This document shows, piece by piece, positions 31,587 to 39,397 of a stretch of DNA of 64,000 nucleotides (position 1 is its first letter; each line of letters starts with the position of its first letter). The stretch is from G965233625 sp965233625 (GTDB lineage: Bacteria; Planctomycetota; Planctomycetia; Pirellulales; Pirellulaceae). The position numbers and the translations under genes are program-made. The stretch covers positions 3,782,001-3,846,000 of the forward strand of contig OZ247499.1 of NCBI GenBank assembly GCA_965233625.1. Direction: 5' to 3'. The notes beneath the pieces are model-generated. The model saw nothing but the letters and a program-made list of their open reading frames with translations. It was not told the origin of the DNA and searched no databases.

Positions 31587-32825
31587 CTACGGCTGAACTT
31601 CCACCTTCGCCCCCGGCGGCAGGTCCACCTGGACGGGCGATGCGAGGTATTTCACCAGATCGCGGAATTCGTCCGTGGTGATCTTTTCCAGCAAACCGTC
31701 CGGCATCATGCTGCTGGGCGAGAGGGTGGTTTCTTCGATATCGTCTTCATCCAGCACCAGCTTCTCATTGGCGGTCTGCACCTGCACGACGCCGCCCGCG
31801 GTGCGGCCGATGATGCCGTTGATGATCCGTCCATCGGCGGTGACGATGATGGACATCTGGTAATCGCGCGCGACGGCGGCCGATGGATCGAGCACGTTCT
31901 CCAGCACGTAATCCAGATTGTTGCGGTTAGAACCCGTCAGGTCCGGGCCGATCTTTCCGCCCTGTCCGAACAGCGTGTGGCAGGTCGAACAGGTGCGGGC
32001 GAACACCAGACGGCCGTGCGAGATATCGCCCTTAGCCACAAACTCCGGCGTTAACTGCTTGCGGAACTTAGCAATCATCGCGCGGCGTTCTTTGGTGGCA
32101 GGTCTTGTCACACCCCAGGTCTTCTGCAGCCGCTGTTTCAACTCTGCAGACGGCAAGCTTTCGATCTGCCGGGCGTGGTAGGCGGAGATGTCGCGCAGCG
32201 GAACGGTCTTCGCATCGACCGCATCCAGCAACGCGGCGGCGTACACAGGACGGGTGGCCAGCGTGGTGATCGCGTCGTTCTTCGCCTGCAGGCTCATCTG
32301 CGGGTAGTGCTTGAGAATAGCCGCCGGCGTATTTGCATCATCGTATCTGGAAAGGCCACGCAAGGCGGCGCGCTGCATGGCGGGCGTGGCGATCAGCGTC
32401 TGTAACGATGGCGCTAATCCTTTCACCGCATTCTGAGTGAGGGCGCCGAGCGCTGCTTCGCGTTTCGGGACCGGCGCCGATGCATCTAGCATGACCTTCT
32501 TCAAATCGGCAATCGCCGCCGCATCACCAAAGATCAACGCCAGCTCCGTCGCTTTCGCCTGCACTTCGGCGTTACTTTTGGACAGCTTCTGGTAAAGCTT
32601 GCTCCAGCCCTTCGGCGCCGGCACATTGCGACGGCCGTCCAAGGCTGAGTGCATGCCCTTGAGCAGATCAAGCTGAAAGCCTGCGTCATCAATCGTCATC
32701 AGCAGTTCAACCAGCGAGTCCAATCCGCTCTCATCCGCGTGGGCCTGCTGCGGCGCGGCTGCGGTGAAAAGCGTTGCCAGTACCGCGAGAAACATAACTG
32801 CGTGCAGTAATCCAGATTTCATCAT
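31587..32825 (-). CDS. PVC-type heme-binding CxxCH cytochrome protein
   Basis: 412-residue secreted protein with a signal peptide (MMKSGLLHAVMFLAVLATL). A HEAT-like helical region (about 30-230) is followed by a C-terminal heme-binding domain of the Planctomycetes-Verrucomicrobia type (about 240-400). Visible marks are GRLVFARTCSTCHTLFGQGG (CxxCH, covalent heme c), IGPDLTGSNRNNLDYVLENV, and PDGLLEKITTDEFRDLVKYL. Such domains usually end larger membrane-bound dehydrogenase-like proteins; here it is fused only to helical repeats. The ATG at 32825 is preferred to 32864 because the signal peptide begins there. Confidence 0.88.
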   Translation of the reverse strand: MMKSGLLHAVMFLAVLATLFTAAAPQQAHADESGLDSLVELLMTIDDAGFQLDLLKGMHSALDGRRNVPAPKGWSKLYQKLSKSNAEVQAKATELALIFGDAAAIADLKKVMLDASAPVPKREAALGALTQNAVKGLAPSLQTLIATPAMQRAALRGLSRYDDANTPAAILKHYPQMSLQAKNDAITTLATRPVYAAALLDAVDAKTVPLRDISAYHARQIESLPSAELKQRLQKTWGVTRPATKERRAMIAKFRKQLTPEFVAKGDISHGRLVFARTCSTCHTLFGQGGKIGPDLTGSNRNNLDYVLENVLDPSAAVARDYQMSIIVTADGRIINGIIGRTAGGVVQVQTANEKLVLDEDDIEETTLSPSSMMPDGLLEKITTDEFRDLVKYLASPVQVDLPPGAKVEVQP

Positions 32826-33011
32826 ATTGTGTTGTTCATCAAAGAATAAGAAAACCGGCGCCATCCTTTATACTAACATACCGCAGCTTGCCGCAGCCTA
32901 ACCCGCAAGCATCGCAGCGTAAAACATTGCAGTATGCTTGGCGTGAACGGCGCCTTCACCCCAAAAACATTGGCATCCTCTCACCATTCACATCTTTGTC
33001 GGAAACTGGAC

Positions 33012-33857
33012 ATGTCTGCACTCACAGCCTCTGAAGTTCAGGATTTTCATCGCGACGGCTTTGTCGTCTCGCGGGGCCTATTCGATGCAGAAGAGATCGA
33101 CCTGCTCCGCCGCGCGGCAAAGGAAGATAAGAAGCTTGACGAGAACGCCTTTGGCCGTGCCGATGGTGAAGGCGGTCAGGTGCGGCTCTCGCTGTGGAAT
33201 CATCCCGGCGCCGGCATTTATGGCATGATCGCGCGGTGCCGCCGGATGGTGGATTCCGCCGCGGCGCTACTGGGCGGTGAGGTGTATCACTACCATTCGA
33301 AGATGATCATGAAAGATGCCCGCGTGGGCGGCGCCTGGACCTGGCACCAGGACTATGGCTACTGGTACCAGAATGGCGTGCTATTCCCGCTGATGTGCAG
33401 CGCCTTCGTCGCGGTGGACGCAGCGACTCGCGAAAACGGTTGCCTGCAAGTGATCCCCGGTTCGCACCTGATGGGCCGCATCGAACATCAGCTTAGCGGG
33501 GATCAGGCCGGTGCGGATATGGAGCGGGTTACAGAGCTTCTCAAACTCACGCCGCAGCACTACGTGGAAATGCAGCCCGGCGATACGGTGTTCTTCCACT
33601 GCAATCTGCTGCATCGCAGCGACCGCAATAATTCTGAACATCCACGCTGGTCGATGATCTGCTGCTACAACGCCGCCCGCAACAATCCCTACAAAGAATC
33701 GCATCACCCGCGTTACACGCCGCTGGACGTGGTCGAAGACGAGCAGGTCCACGCCACAGGCGCCAAACGATTCGCCGACGACGACAGCGATGTCGCCTGG
33801 CTGGAAGATAACAAAGACCGCAGCGCCCGCAGCCTGTCCGAAGATTCCGGCGAGTAG
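33012..33857 (+). CDS. Phytanoyl-CoA dioxygenase (PhyH) family protein
   Basis: Fe(II)/2-oxoglutarate dioxygenase of 281 residues. Typical PhyH marks: DFHRDGFVVSRGLFD at the start, the iron ligands His and Asp in WTWHQDYGYW, CLQVIPGSH before the double-stranded helix core, and the distal region MQPGDTVFFHCNLLHRSDRN. Substrate not predictable; bacterial members hydroxylate diverse small molecules. ATG 33012 (MSALTASEV) is used; the ORF opens at 32934 without conserved residues. It stands alone. Confidence 0.88.
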   Translation: MSALTASEVQDFHRDGFVVSRGLFDAEEIDLLRRAAKEDKKLDENAFGRADGEGGQVRLSLWNHPGAGIYGMIARCRRMVDSAAALLGGEVYHYHSKMIMKDARVGGAWTWHQDYGYWYQNGVLFPLMCSAFVAVDAATRENGCLQVIPGSHLMGRIEHQLSGDQAGADMERVTELLKLTPQHYVEMQPGDTVFFHCNLLHRSDRNNSEHPRWSMICCYNAARNNPYKESHHPRYTPLDVVEDEQVHATGAKRFADDDSDVAWLEDNKDRSARSLSEDSGE

Positions 33858-33933
33858 CGCTATCAAGGTTTTCGCACTGGCAACAGATGCATCCCGGCGC
33901 CGGTTAGCTACGCAACTTCAAGGACGGCACACC

Positions 33934-34068
33934 AACCCGAAGCGCGAGCGAGGGACGTCAGAGTCTGGAGCGAATAGCCCGTCGGAGTACCGGTCGATCT
34001 GAGAACGAATCGCCAAAAGCCCTTGTTTTTAGCGTTTAACCAAACGTCCCTCGCTTGCGCTTCGGGTT
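33934..34068. repeat. Dispersed inverted-repeat element R2, copy B
   Basis: Same 24-bp arms as at 9044-9176 (33934-33957 and 34045-34068, one mismatch), here extended outward by a shared GGCACACC/GGTGTGCC so that the arms reach about 31 bp. The 87-base interior shows no gene. It lies between convergent genes, so it may also separate transcripts. Confidence 0.85.
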
Positions 34069-34084
34069 GGTGTGCCGCACCGCC

Positions 34085-34774
34085 TCAGGTGATCTTGCCA
34101 TCCAGAAACCGCACACTGCGATTCGCATAGGCTGCCATGTCTTCTTCGTGGGTGACCATAATCACGCAGACGTTTTTCTGCTGATTCAGTTCGACCAGCA
34201 GCTCCATGATCTCCACGCTGCAGGTCGAATCTAGATTGCCCGTCGGTTCATCCGCCAGCAGCACCACCGGCTCTGAAACCAGCGCCCGGGCAATCGCCAC
34301 GCGTTGCTGCTGACCGCCCGAAAGCTGTGCCGGCGTGTGCAGTTCCCGGCCTTGCAGCCCCACATTCTCCAGCGCCTCTTGCGCCCGGCGGCGCCGTTCT
34401 GCACGACTGACGCCTTTGTAGACAAGTGGCAGTTCGACGTTTTCGATGGCCGTCGTTCTGCGCAGCAGATTGAAGCTTTGAAAGACAAAGCCCAGATGCT
34501 CCCGCCGCAGCAGCGCCCGCCCGCCACGCGACAGTTCGCCCACGCTTTTGCCTTGAAACAGATACTCGCCGGTCGTAGGCGTATCCAGACAACCCAGAAT
34601 ATTCATGCACGTGCTTTTGCCGCTGCCGCTTGGCCCCATGACGGCGACAAATTCACCGGCGTTAATTTGCAGGTCCACACCATCCAGCGCACGCACCTCC
34701 GCTTCGCCACTACCATACACACGGTGAATATCGCGGAACTGAATCAACGCGGCGTCGTTGCTGCTGATCATCAA
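34085..34774 (-). CDS. ABC transporter ATP-binding protein (LolD/MacB type)
   Basis: 229-residue ATPase of the export-type LolD/MacB family. Walker A GPSGSGKS, Q-loop FVFQSFNLL, the signature LSGGQQQRVAIARAL and Walker B LLADEPTGNLD are all present. Normally paired with a MacB-like permease gene, which is absent on either side; the gene instead follows the reverse transcriptase gene by 49 bases on the same strand. Substrate unknown. Link to the retron is possible but unproved. Confidence 0.92.
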   Translation of the reverse strand: MMISSNDAALIQFRDIHRVYGSGEAEVRALDGVDLQINAGEFVAVMGPSGSGKSTCMNILGCLDTPTTGEYLFQGKSVGELSRGGRALLRREHLGFVFQSFNLLRRTTAIENVELPLVYKGVSRAERRRRAQEALENVGLQGRELHTPAQLSGGQQQRVAIARALVSEPVVLLADEPTGNLDSTCSVEIMELLVELNQQKNVCVIMVTHEEDMAAYANRSVRFLDGKIT

Positions 34775-34823
34775 TCTCTGTCTTTGAACATCTCGTCACA
34801 AGGCAAACGCTACATCCCTCTTT

Positions 34824-36377
34824 CTACCAGATCCGCCACCAGGGCTTGTCGCCTTCGTCCGCGTCCTGAGATGTATTTCCGTTTGCTTGCCCACCCGAGG
34901 CAGGCGGAGCCGGGGCCGGTTCGACCAGCGTAGCAACGATCGGCGGCTGCCACCGCTGCCGTGTCGCTGGTACATCGCCCATGCCGTGTTTTTCGATCAA
35001 GGCGCCGACGCGTTGTTGCAGCGGCTTGCCCTTCTGGGCGTCGACCATGGCGACGAAGTTGGCGAAGCCGAGCAGCGAACGCATCAGATAAGTCGAGTGG
35101 CCCCATGTGTGCCCGGCCGGTCCATCCTTCTCCACCTGGAACAGCACCGCGCGGAACTTCCGCAACAGATCACGCCGCACCGAGAGCCGCTCGTTCACAA
35201 CCAGCCCGGTCACTTCCTGCCGCCGCGAAGCACGCAGGACGCGAGTTTTCTCTGGATGAACCGTAAAGCCTTCCGCGGCCGTGATGTAGCGGATACGCCG
35301 CAAAGCCCGTCCAACATCGGCGTTATCGCTGCGTGCTGAAAACGTGATGTCATCGGCGTATCGCGTGTACACAAAACCCAGCTTCTGGGCGTTTGCATGC
35401 AGCCGGGCATCCATCCCGCGGCAGATGATATTCGTAATCGCCGGGCTGGCAGGCGACCCCTGTGGCAGCCGCCGTGCTGTACGGGCGACGTAATATCGCT
35501 TGCCGTCCAGACGCACCTGATCGACCTCTGGCTCCGTGCACAGCAATGCCAGAACAATGCTGACCGGCTCGGCAAAGCCGAGGTTTAAGAACATCCCTTT
35601 GACACGCCGGTAATTTACCGATGGGAAGAAGTCCTGCAGATCCACATTCACCACCACAGCGGCGCCAACGTGCGGCTGCGCGTTGGTGACGATGCTGCGT
35701 CCCTGGCGGAAACCGTGGGCCGCGTCGTGTACGGGAACATGTTGCAGGATGTTTTCCAGGATCCACCGCTGCGCTTGTTTCAGCCGCGGCATCGGCGCCG
35801 CAATCATCCGCAGGCCGCCGGTTTTCTTCTTCAACTGAAAACGCTTGTAGTGCGACGTCTTCGATGTCCGACGCGCATACGCCAGAAACCGCAACTCACC
35901 CACACTGATGTTCATCGCTTCGGCAAGCGACGCGGGCGTTAAATCCGCAAAGCCATGCCCCGCCAGTTTTTCCTGCTTCGCCCCGGCGCCTTCCTGCGGG
36001 TCCAGCCCGCCCGAAACACCCGGCCCCAGGTACAGCAGCTCCTCCGTTTTACGCTTCTTCCAAGCCGCCGCCCGTTCCAGCCGTTCCCGCTCGCGGCGTT
36101 CTTTATTCTCTTTCTGCCGCTGCTTGGATTCACGCATCCGCTGCTTTCGCAGGTCGCGTTTCATCCGTTCCAGATCATGCAGGCGGCGGTTCTCGGATGC
36201 TAAATCACGGAGTTCTTTCTCCAGCTCATTAATGCGGCGCAGTTCCGCGGTGGCGGATTCGGGCTGTTCTGCCTCGTCGAGAAAGCCCAGGCGGATCATC
36301 TCTTCCAGGATGACTTCGTCCCGCGACGATTCGCGGATCAGGTCATAAAGCTGCTGACGTGTTCTTGGTTGCGACAT
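34824..36377 (-). CDS. Retron-type reverse transcriptase
   Basis: 517-residue RNA-directed DNA polymerase of the retron family. Both retron hallmarks are present: NAxxH (NAQPH, 232-236) and VTG (389-391), with the polymerase palm motifs VNVDLQDFFPSV (Asp246), LPQGSPASPAITN (303-316) and TRYADDITFS (YADD, 340-343). Ahead of the palm is an unusual ~150-residue extension: RTRQQLYDLIRESSRDEVIL, then a highly charged coiled coil (about 45-115). A Pro-rich C-terminal tail ends in KPWWRIW. In type XIII-like retrons the RT would copy the msd RNA into a branched msDNA. No ncRNA fits between it and the hydrolase (37-base gap); the ncRNA candidate lies beyond the hydrolase at 37467-37704. Confidence 0.93.
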   Translation of the reverse strand: MSQPRTRQQLYDLIRESSRDEVILEEMIRLGFLDEAEQPESATAELRRINELEKELRDLASENRRLHDLERMKRDLRKQRMRESKQRQKENKERRERERLERAAAWKKRKTEELLYLGPGVSGGLDPQEGAGAKQEKLAGHGFADLTPASLAEAMNISVGELRFLAYARRTSKTSHYKRFQLKKKTGGLRMIAAPMPRLKQAQRWILENILQHVPVHDAAHGFRQGRSIVTNAQPHVGAAVVVNVDLQDFFPSVNYRRVKGMFLNLGFAEPVSIVLALLCTEPEVDQVRLDGKRYYVARTARRLPQGSPASPAITNIICRGMDARLHANAQKLGFVYTRYADDITFSARSDNADVGRALRRIRYITAAEGFTVHPEKTRVLRASRRQEVTGLVVNERLSVRRDLLRKFRAVLFQVEKDGPAGHTWGHSTYLMRSLLGFANFVAMVDAQKGKPLQQRVGALIEKHGMGDVPATRQRWQPPIVATLVEPAPAPPASGGQANGNTSQDADEGDKPWWRIW

Positions 36378-36414
36378 CGGAGGCTTCAGAGAATGAGGGG
36401 GAAAGTCGCGGCGG

Positions 36415-37260
36415 TCAATCTGAATGGGTGTCCAACTGCGTCAGAAAATCATCGACGTTCTGATGGTACACGGCGCCGTGCAAGTTGTTGTGTCCTTTGC
36501 CTGCGATCAGCACAAACTGTTTCTCACACTTTGCCGCGTCGTGGAGACGCCGGGCGATATAAACCGGCACGATGCGGTCGGCGCCGCCGTGAAGCTGCAA
36601 TAGCTTGCCGCGGTAGTTTCTGATTTTATTGGTGGCGTTGAGCATCCCGGACGGCACCGCGGCGGCATGCTGCGGGTAGTGGGCCTGTGCCATATCGCGG
36701 AGCGAAGAGAAAGTGCTTTCCAGAATCAACGCCTTGGGCGGCGAAGCGTCCGCCAGCTCCACCGCGATAACGCCGCCAACGGATTCACCCCACACGACAA
36801 TCTCACCGTCACTGGCGCCGCTGAGTTTCCGCAGTTCGGCCCGCGCCGCTTCCGCATCGCGGATGGCGCCTTCAACATCTGGCGTGCCGCTGCTCCGGCC
36901 ATAACCGCGGTAATCGAACGCCAGCACGCTGACCCGGCTGACCTGCTGCATGCGGCGCAGCGTTTTCACTCGCGTGGCGATGTTACCTGCATTGCCATGT
37001 ACATACAGCACGGTGTGACGCGAATCTGTCACCGGGCAGTACCAGCCGTGCAGCGGTGTGCGGTCCGAAGAAACGAAGTACACGTCCTGATAGTCCAGGT
37101 CCACCGGTTTCCAGTCGCCAGCCGGATACCGCGACGGTTGAAACACCACCGAATTGATGCTGACCGGCGCCGCATTGCCCGGCTCGATGCCCGTAAACGG
37201 TAGTGCAATCGCCGCAACACCGGCAACAAGCAGCAGAAGAATGGAAACTGTTTTACGCAT
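36415..37260 (-). CDS. Alpha/beta hydrolase (BEM46/ABHD-like), signal-anchored
   Basis: 281-residue serine hydrolase. N-terminal hydrophobic helix (VSILLLLVAGVAAIALPF) acts as signal or anchor; the catalytic nucleophile is in WGESVGG, the oxyanion region is YVHGNAGNIATR, the acid is near LHGGADRIVP and the His in KGHNNLHG. Similar BEM46-like hydrolases are common housekeeping proteins in planctomycetes, in my recollection. It sits between the retron ncRNA and the RT gene, with 37 bases to the RT and R3-type repeats on its other side. A function in the retron cannot be excluded, but the signal anchor argues for unrelated cargo. Confidence 0.88.
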   Translation of the reverse strand: MRKTVSILLLLVAGVAAIALPFTGIEPGNAAPVSINSVVFQPSRYPAGDWKPVDLDYQDVYFVSSDRTPLHGWYCPVTDSRHTVLYVHGNAGNIATRVKTLRRMQQVSRVSVLAFDYRGYGRSSGTPDVEGAIRDAEAARAELRKLSGASDGEIVVWGESVGGVIAVELADASPPKALILESTFSSLRDMAQAHYPQHAAAVPSGMLNATNKIRNYRGKLLQLHGGADRIVPVYIARRLHDAAKCEKQFVLIAGKGHNNLHGAVYHQNVDDFLTQLDTHSD

Positions 37261-37290
37261 GATGGACCGTCCAGGAACGTGAATCTCTGG

Positions 37291-37450
37291 TCCCCTCGCC
37301 CCTTTGGGGAGAGGGTTAGGGTGAGGGGTACAGCCTACTAATAGATCCTCAACCAGATGCGTACGACAACATTAAGAAGTTTGACCCTCATACAGCATGT
37401 CCGCCGTGCTTCCCCTCACCCCAGCCCTCTCCCCAGCGGGGCGAGGGGGC
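37291..37450. repeat. Dispersed inverted-repeat element R3, copy B
   Basis: Arms of about 40 bases in inverted orientation: 37291-37330 (TCCCCTCGCCCCTTTGGGGA) and 37411-37450 (TCCCCTCACCCCAGCCCTCT), related to those at 25815-25992. It lies between the hydrolase and the retron ncRNA and ends 17 bases from the a2 arm. The 80-base interior has no gene. Confidence 0.7.
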
Positions 37451-37466
37451 TGATTACTCCTATCAG

Positions 37467-37704
37467 GCAACTCCCGTAGCTTCTGGCCTTCGCTTCGAAA
37501 GGCTCCCAGGACTGGACCGTCTCAACTCCAGCGGAATCCCACCGTACGGTGTTTAAAGTCCTTGGGACTGGCTCCGTTAAACACCGTACGGTGGGAAATT
37601 CCGCACAGTAAAGAGCGGGCCAGTGATGCGGGTCAACTCATCGGGCAAGGACGGCGATCCGCCGCCCGGTTGCAAGGCTCAGGCGAGAAGCTGCCGGGAG
37701 TTGC
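37467..37704 (-). ncRNA. Candidate retron msr-msd RNA
   Basis: About 238-nt structured RNA on the minus strand, beginning 17 bases after the WHSWIM stop codon. a1 (37704-37686, GCAACTCCCGGCAGCTTCT) pairs with a2 (37484-37467, AGAAGCTACGGGAGTTGC): 10 plus 7 base pairs separated by a small bulge. An AGC follows the first 10 paired bases and offers a candidate branching G near 37691. msr-like short hairpins follow (CGGGC...GCCCG enclosing GGCG/CGCC; GATG...CATC). Then comes a long msd-like hairpin at 37604-37531: a 26-bp stem with one two-base bulge and an apical AGTCC/GGACT hairpin. The arms contain CACCGTACGGTG. This is the expected layout of a retron ncRNA and lies in the operon with the RT. 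Confidence 0.82.
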
Positions 37705-37720
37705 ATGACAGGTTGTGTTA

Positions 37721-39397
37721 CTACATTGGCTGACGACTGGCTCCTGCGGTATTGGGGGCGGTTTCGCGATTATACTGCAATCGCACGGCGAGGATGTGCT
37801 GGCACGGTCCCTGGCGAAGTTGATTCTGCTGGTGCCAGTTACAGTTACAACTGGCGTCCAGCACGCGTTCATCCGCGTCGATGGTGATTGTGGAATTGTA
37901 CCGCCGGCCGTTATCGACCAAGGCGCCATGCAGCTGAATCACACCGGGGCGACCGGTCATCTTTGCTTGAACCGCCACGTTGTTTTCGCCCAGCAGCACC
38001 ATCGCCTGCTGCTCACGTTCGTTATTAAATCGCAACGCGTCCAGGGGCAACGGTTCGCGACTGAGTTCGCGGGCGCGGTAGACGCCTTTGTTCATATCCC
38101 ACATCGCGCTGCCTGCCTGCGTGTACGCTGCCAGTGCGCCCAAGACCACGCCGCGATCCAGATTCAGTTCCGCCGCCAGTTGCTCTGGCGTAGCGAACCA
38201 GCGTTTACGCAGTGCCGTAAACACGCGTTCTTTCGTCACCTGGTCGACTTCCGCACGGGGAGCCAGCAGGTCGAAGTTCCCGGCGCCAGACCAGTCATTG
38301 GTGGTCCAGCCTGACAGGCCCAGCGTGAAGCTCATATCGCCTAGATCCGCCACATAAAACGACGGCATCCCTTTGCCCAGCAGTTGCACGGTGAAGCGAC
38401 GGGCGACGGGAATCAACCGTTCCAGAATGTGCAGCCGCCGGCGGCCCCAGACGCGGATCTCGCCTTCGTAGTTGCCGGTGTATTGCGACCGCAGGCATTC
38501 GATTTCGATATTCCAGGGATCGATGACCACCTTCACGGGATAGCCCGGCTTCAAGATGTAACGCAAGCTGCGCGGGCCGCGTTTTTCCTTCCGCCGCCGG
38601 AGCACAAAGCACAGGTTGTGGATATCCATCGGATGCAGATCAAACTGCACGGCGGGCAACGCCATCGCAGAGCTGACCTGCAAAAAGCCGCGGACCCAGG
38701 AATCCGGCAGATCGATTTTGACTTCTTTATACGTCTCTTCCGCGGTGGTCTGCACTTCAAAGCCGGACGGATCAATTTCGAACCGCGTTGTCTTATAAGT
38801 GCGGATCTTCTGGAATTCGTCGTACAAAGCGGCCGAATAGTCGATGTTGGTCGTGCCGCATTCGAACTCGCCGATATTCTGAAAGACGTTGTAATCAACG
38901 CCCAGGCGGCCATAGCTGGATTCGTCCTGGCTGAAGCATTCAAAAAAGACTTCGTCCGGGTGCACCGTGATAACCGGGTCCAGCACCAGCCACCAGTCGT
39001 AGCTGGTCTTATAGAGATAGTCGAAGTAGCGGCGCTGGGCTTTGTAATACGGCGCCATACGTTGCGACTGCCGCTTGCGTAACTCGCCCAGTTCTTCCTG
39101 CAAATTGTTAATCCGCGACACAACTTCCGCGCGGCTGCCGGCGATCTTCGCCAGATCCAGCTCTTCGTTCTGCCGCGCCCATTCGAGGTACGCAGTGCGG
39201 TCTTTGGGCTGATACCGCATGTCCGACACGACAACGTCATGCAGCGCCGACATCGCTTCGCGGAATTGCAGGCTCTGTTTCAGTTCGCCGGTGAAGAAGG
39301 TGGGCTGCCGGAGCGTATCGGGGGCGAACGACATGGCGGTCTGGCCGCTGTCGCTGGTGACGGCGCTATCGGATGCGTAGTTGTAGTTAAACTCCAC
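37721..39397 (-). CDS. Winged-helix SWIM zinc-finger (WHSWIM) protein, retron accessory
   Basis: 558-residue protein from the GTG at 39397 (GGAGG six bases upstream; a GTG at 39400 is nearly equal). The N-terminal ~380 residues form an unnamed alpha/beta region beginning MEFNYNYASDSA. A winged helix (about 388-443, ERVFTALRKRWFATPEQLAA) precedes a C-terminal SWIM zinc finger with C517-x-C519-x12-C532-x-H534. SWIM fingers bind DNA or proteins. The start overlaps the end of the WGR-HEAT gene by 11 bases, so the two are translationally coupled. From memory, WHSWIM plus ARM proteins are the accessory pair of retron type XIII. Its biochemical role is not known. Confidence 0.85.
   Translation of the reverse strand: MEFNYNYASDSAVTSDSGQTAMSFAPDTLRQPTFFTGELKQSLQFREAMSALHDVVVSDMRYQPKDRTAYLEWARQNEELDLAKIAGSRAEVVSRINNLQEELGELRKRQSQRMAPYYKAQRRYFDYLYKTSYDWWLVLDPVITVHPDEVFFECFSQDESSYGRLGVDYNVFQNIGEFECGTTNIDYSAALYDEFQKIRTYKTTRFEIDPSGFEVQTTAEETYKEVKIDLPDSWVRGFLQVSSAMALPAVQFDLHPMDIHNLCFVLRRRKEKRGPRSLRYILKPGYPVKVVIDPWNIEIECLRSQYTGNYEGEIRVWGRRRLHILERLIPVARRFTVQLLGKGMPSFYVADLGDMSFTLGLSGWTTNDWSGAGNFDLLAPRAEVDQVTKERVFTALRKRWFATPEQLAAELNLDRGVVLGALAAYTQAGSAMWDMNKGVYRARELSREPLPLDALRFNNEREQQAMVLLGENNVAVQAKMTGRPGVIQLHGALVDNGRRYNSTITIDADERVLDASCNCNWHQQNQLRQGPCQHILAVRLQYNRETAPNTAGASRQPM

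Noticed and set aside
33790..34002. Second short frame containing NPKRERGT
   Set aside because: Same repeat artefact; overlaps the PhyH gene end in another frame.
36378..36414. msr-msd RNA immediately upstream of the RT gene
   Set aside because: Only 37 bases separate it from the hydrolase gene, too short for a retron RNA, and no inverted repeat is visible.
37261..37720. CRISPR-like repeats near the retron
   Set aside because: The repeats are inverted pairs, not evenly spaced direct repeats with spacers; they are explained by R3 and the ncRNA stem.
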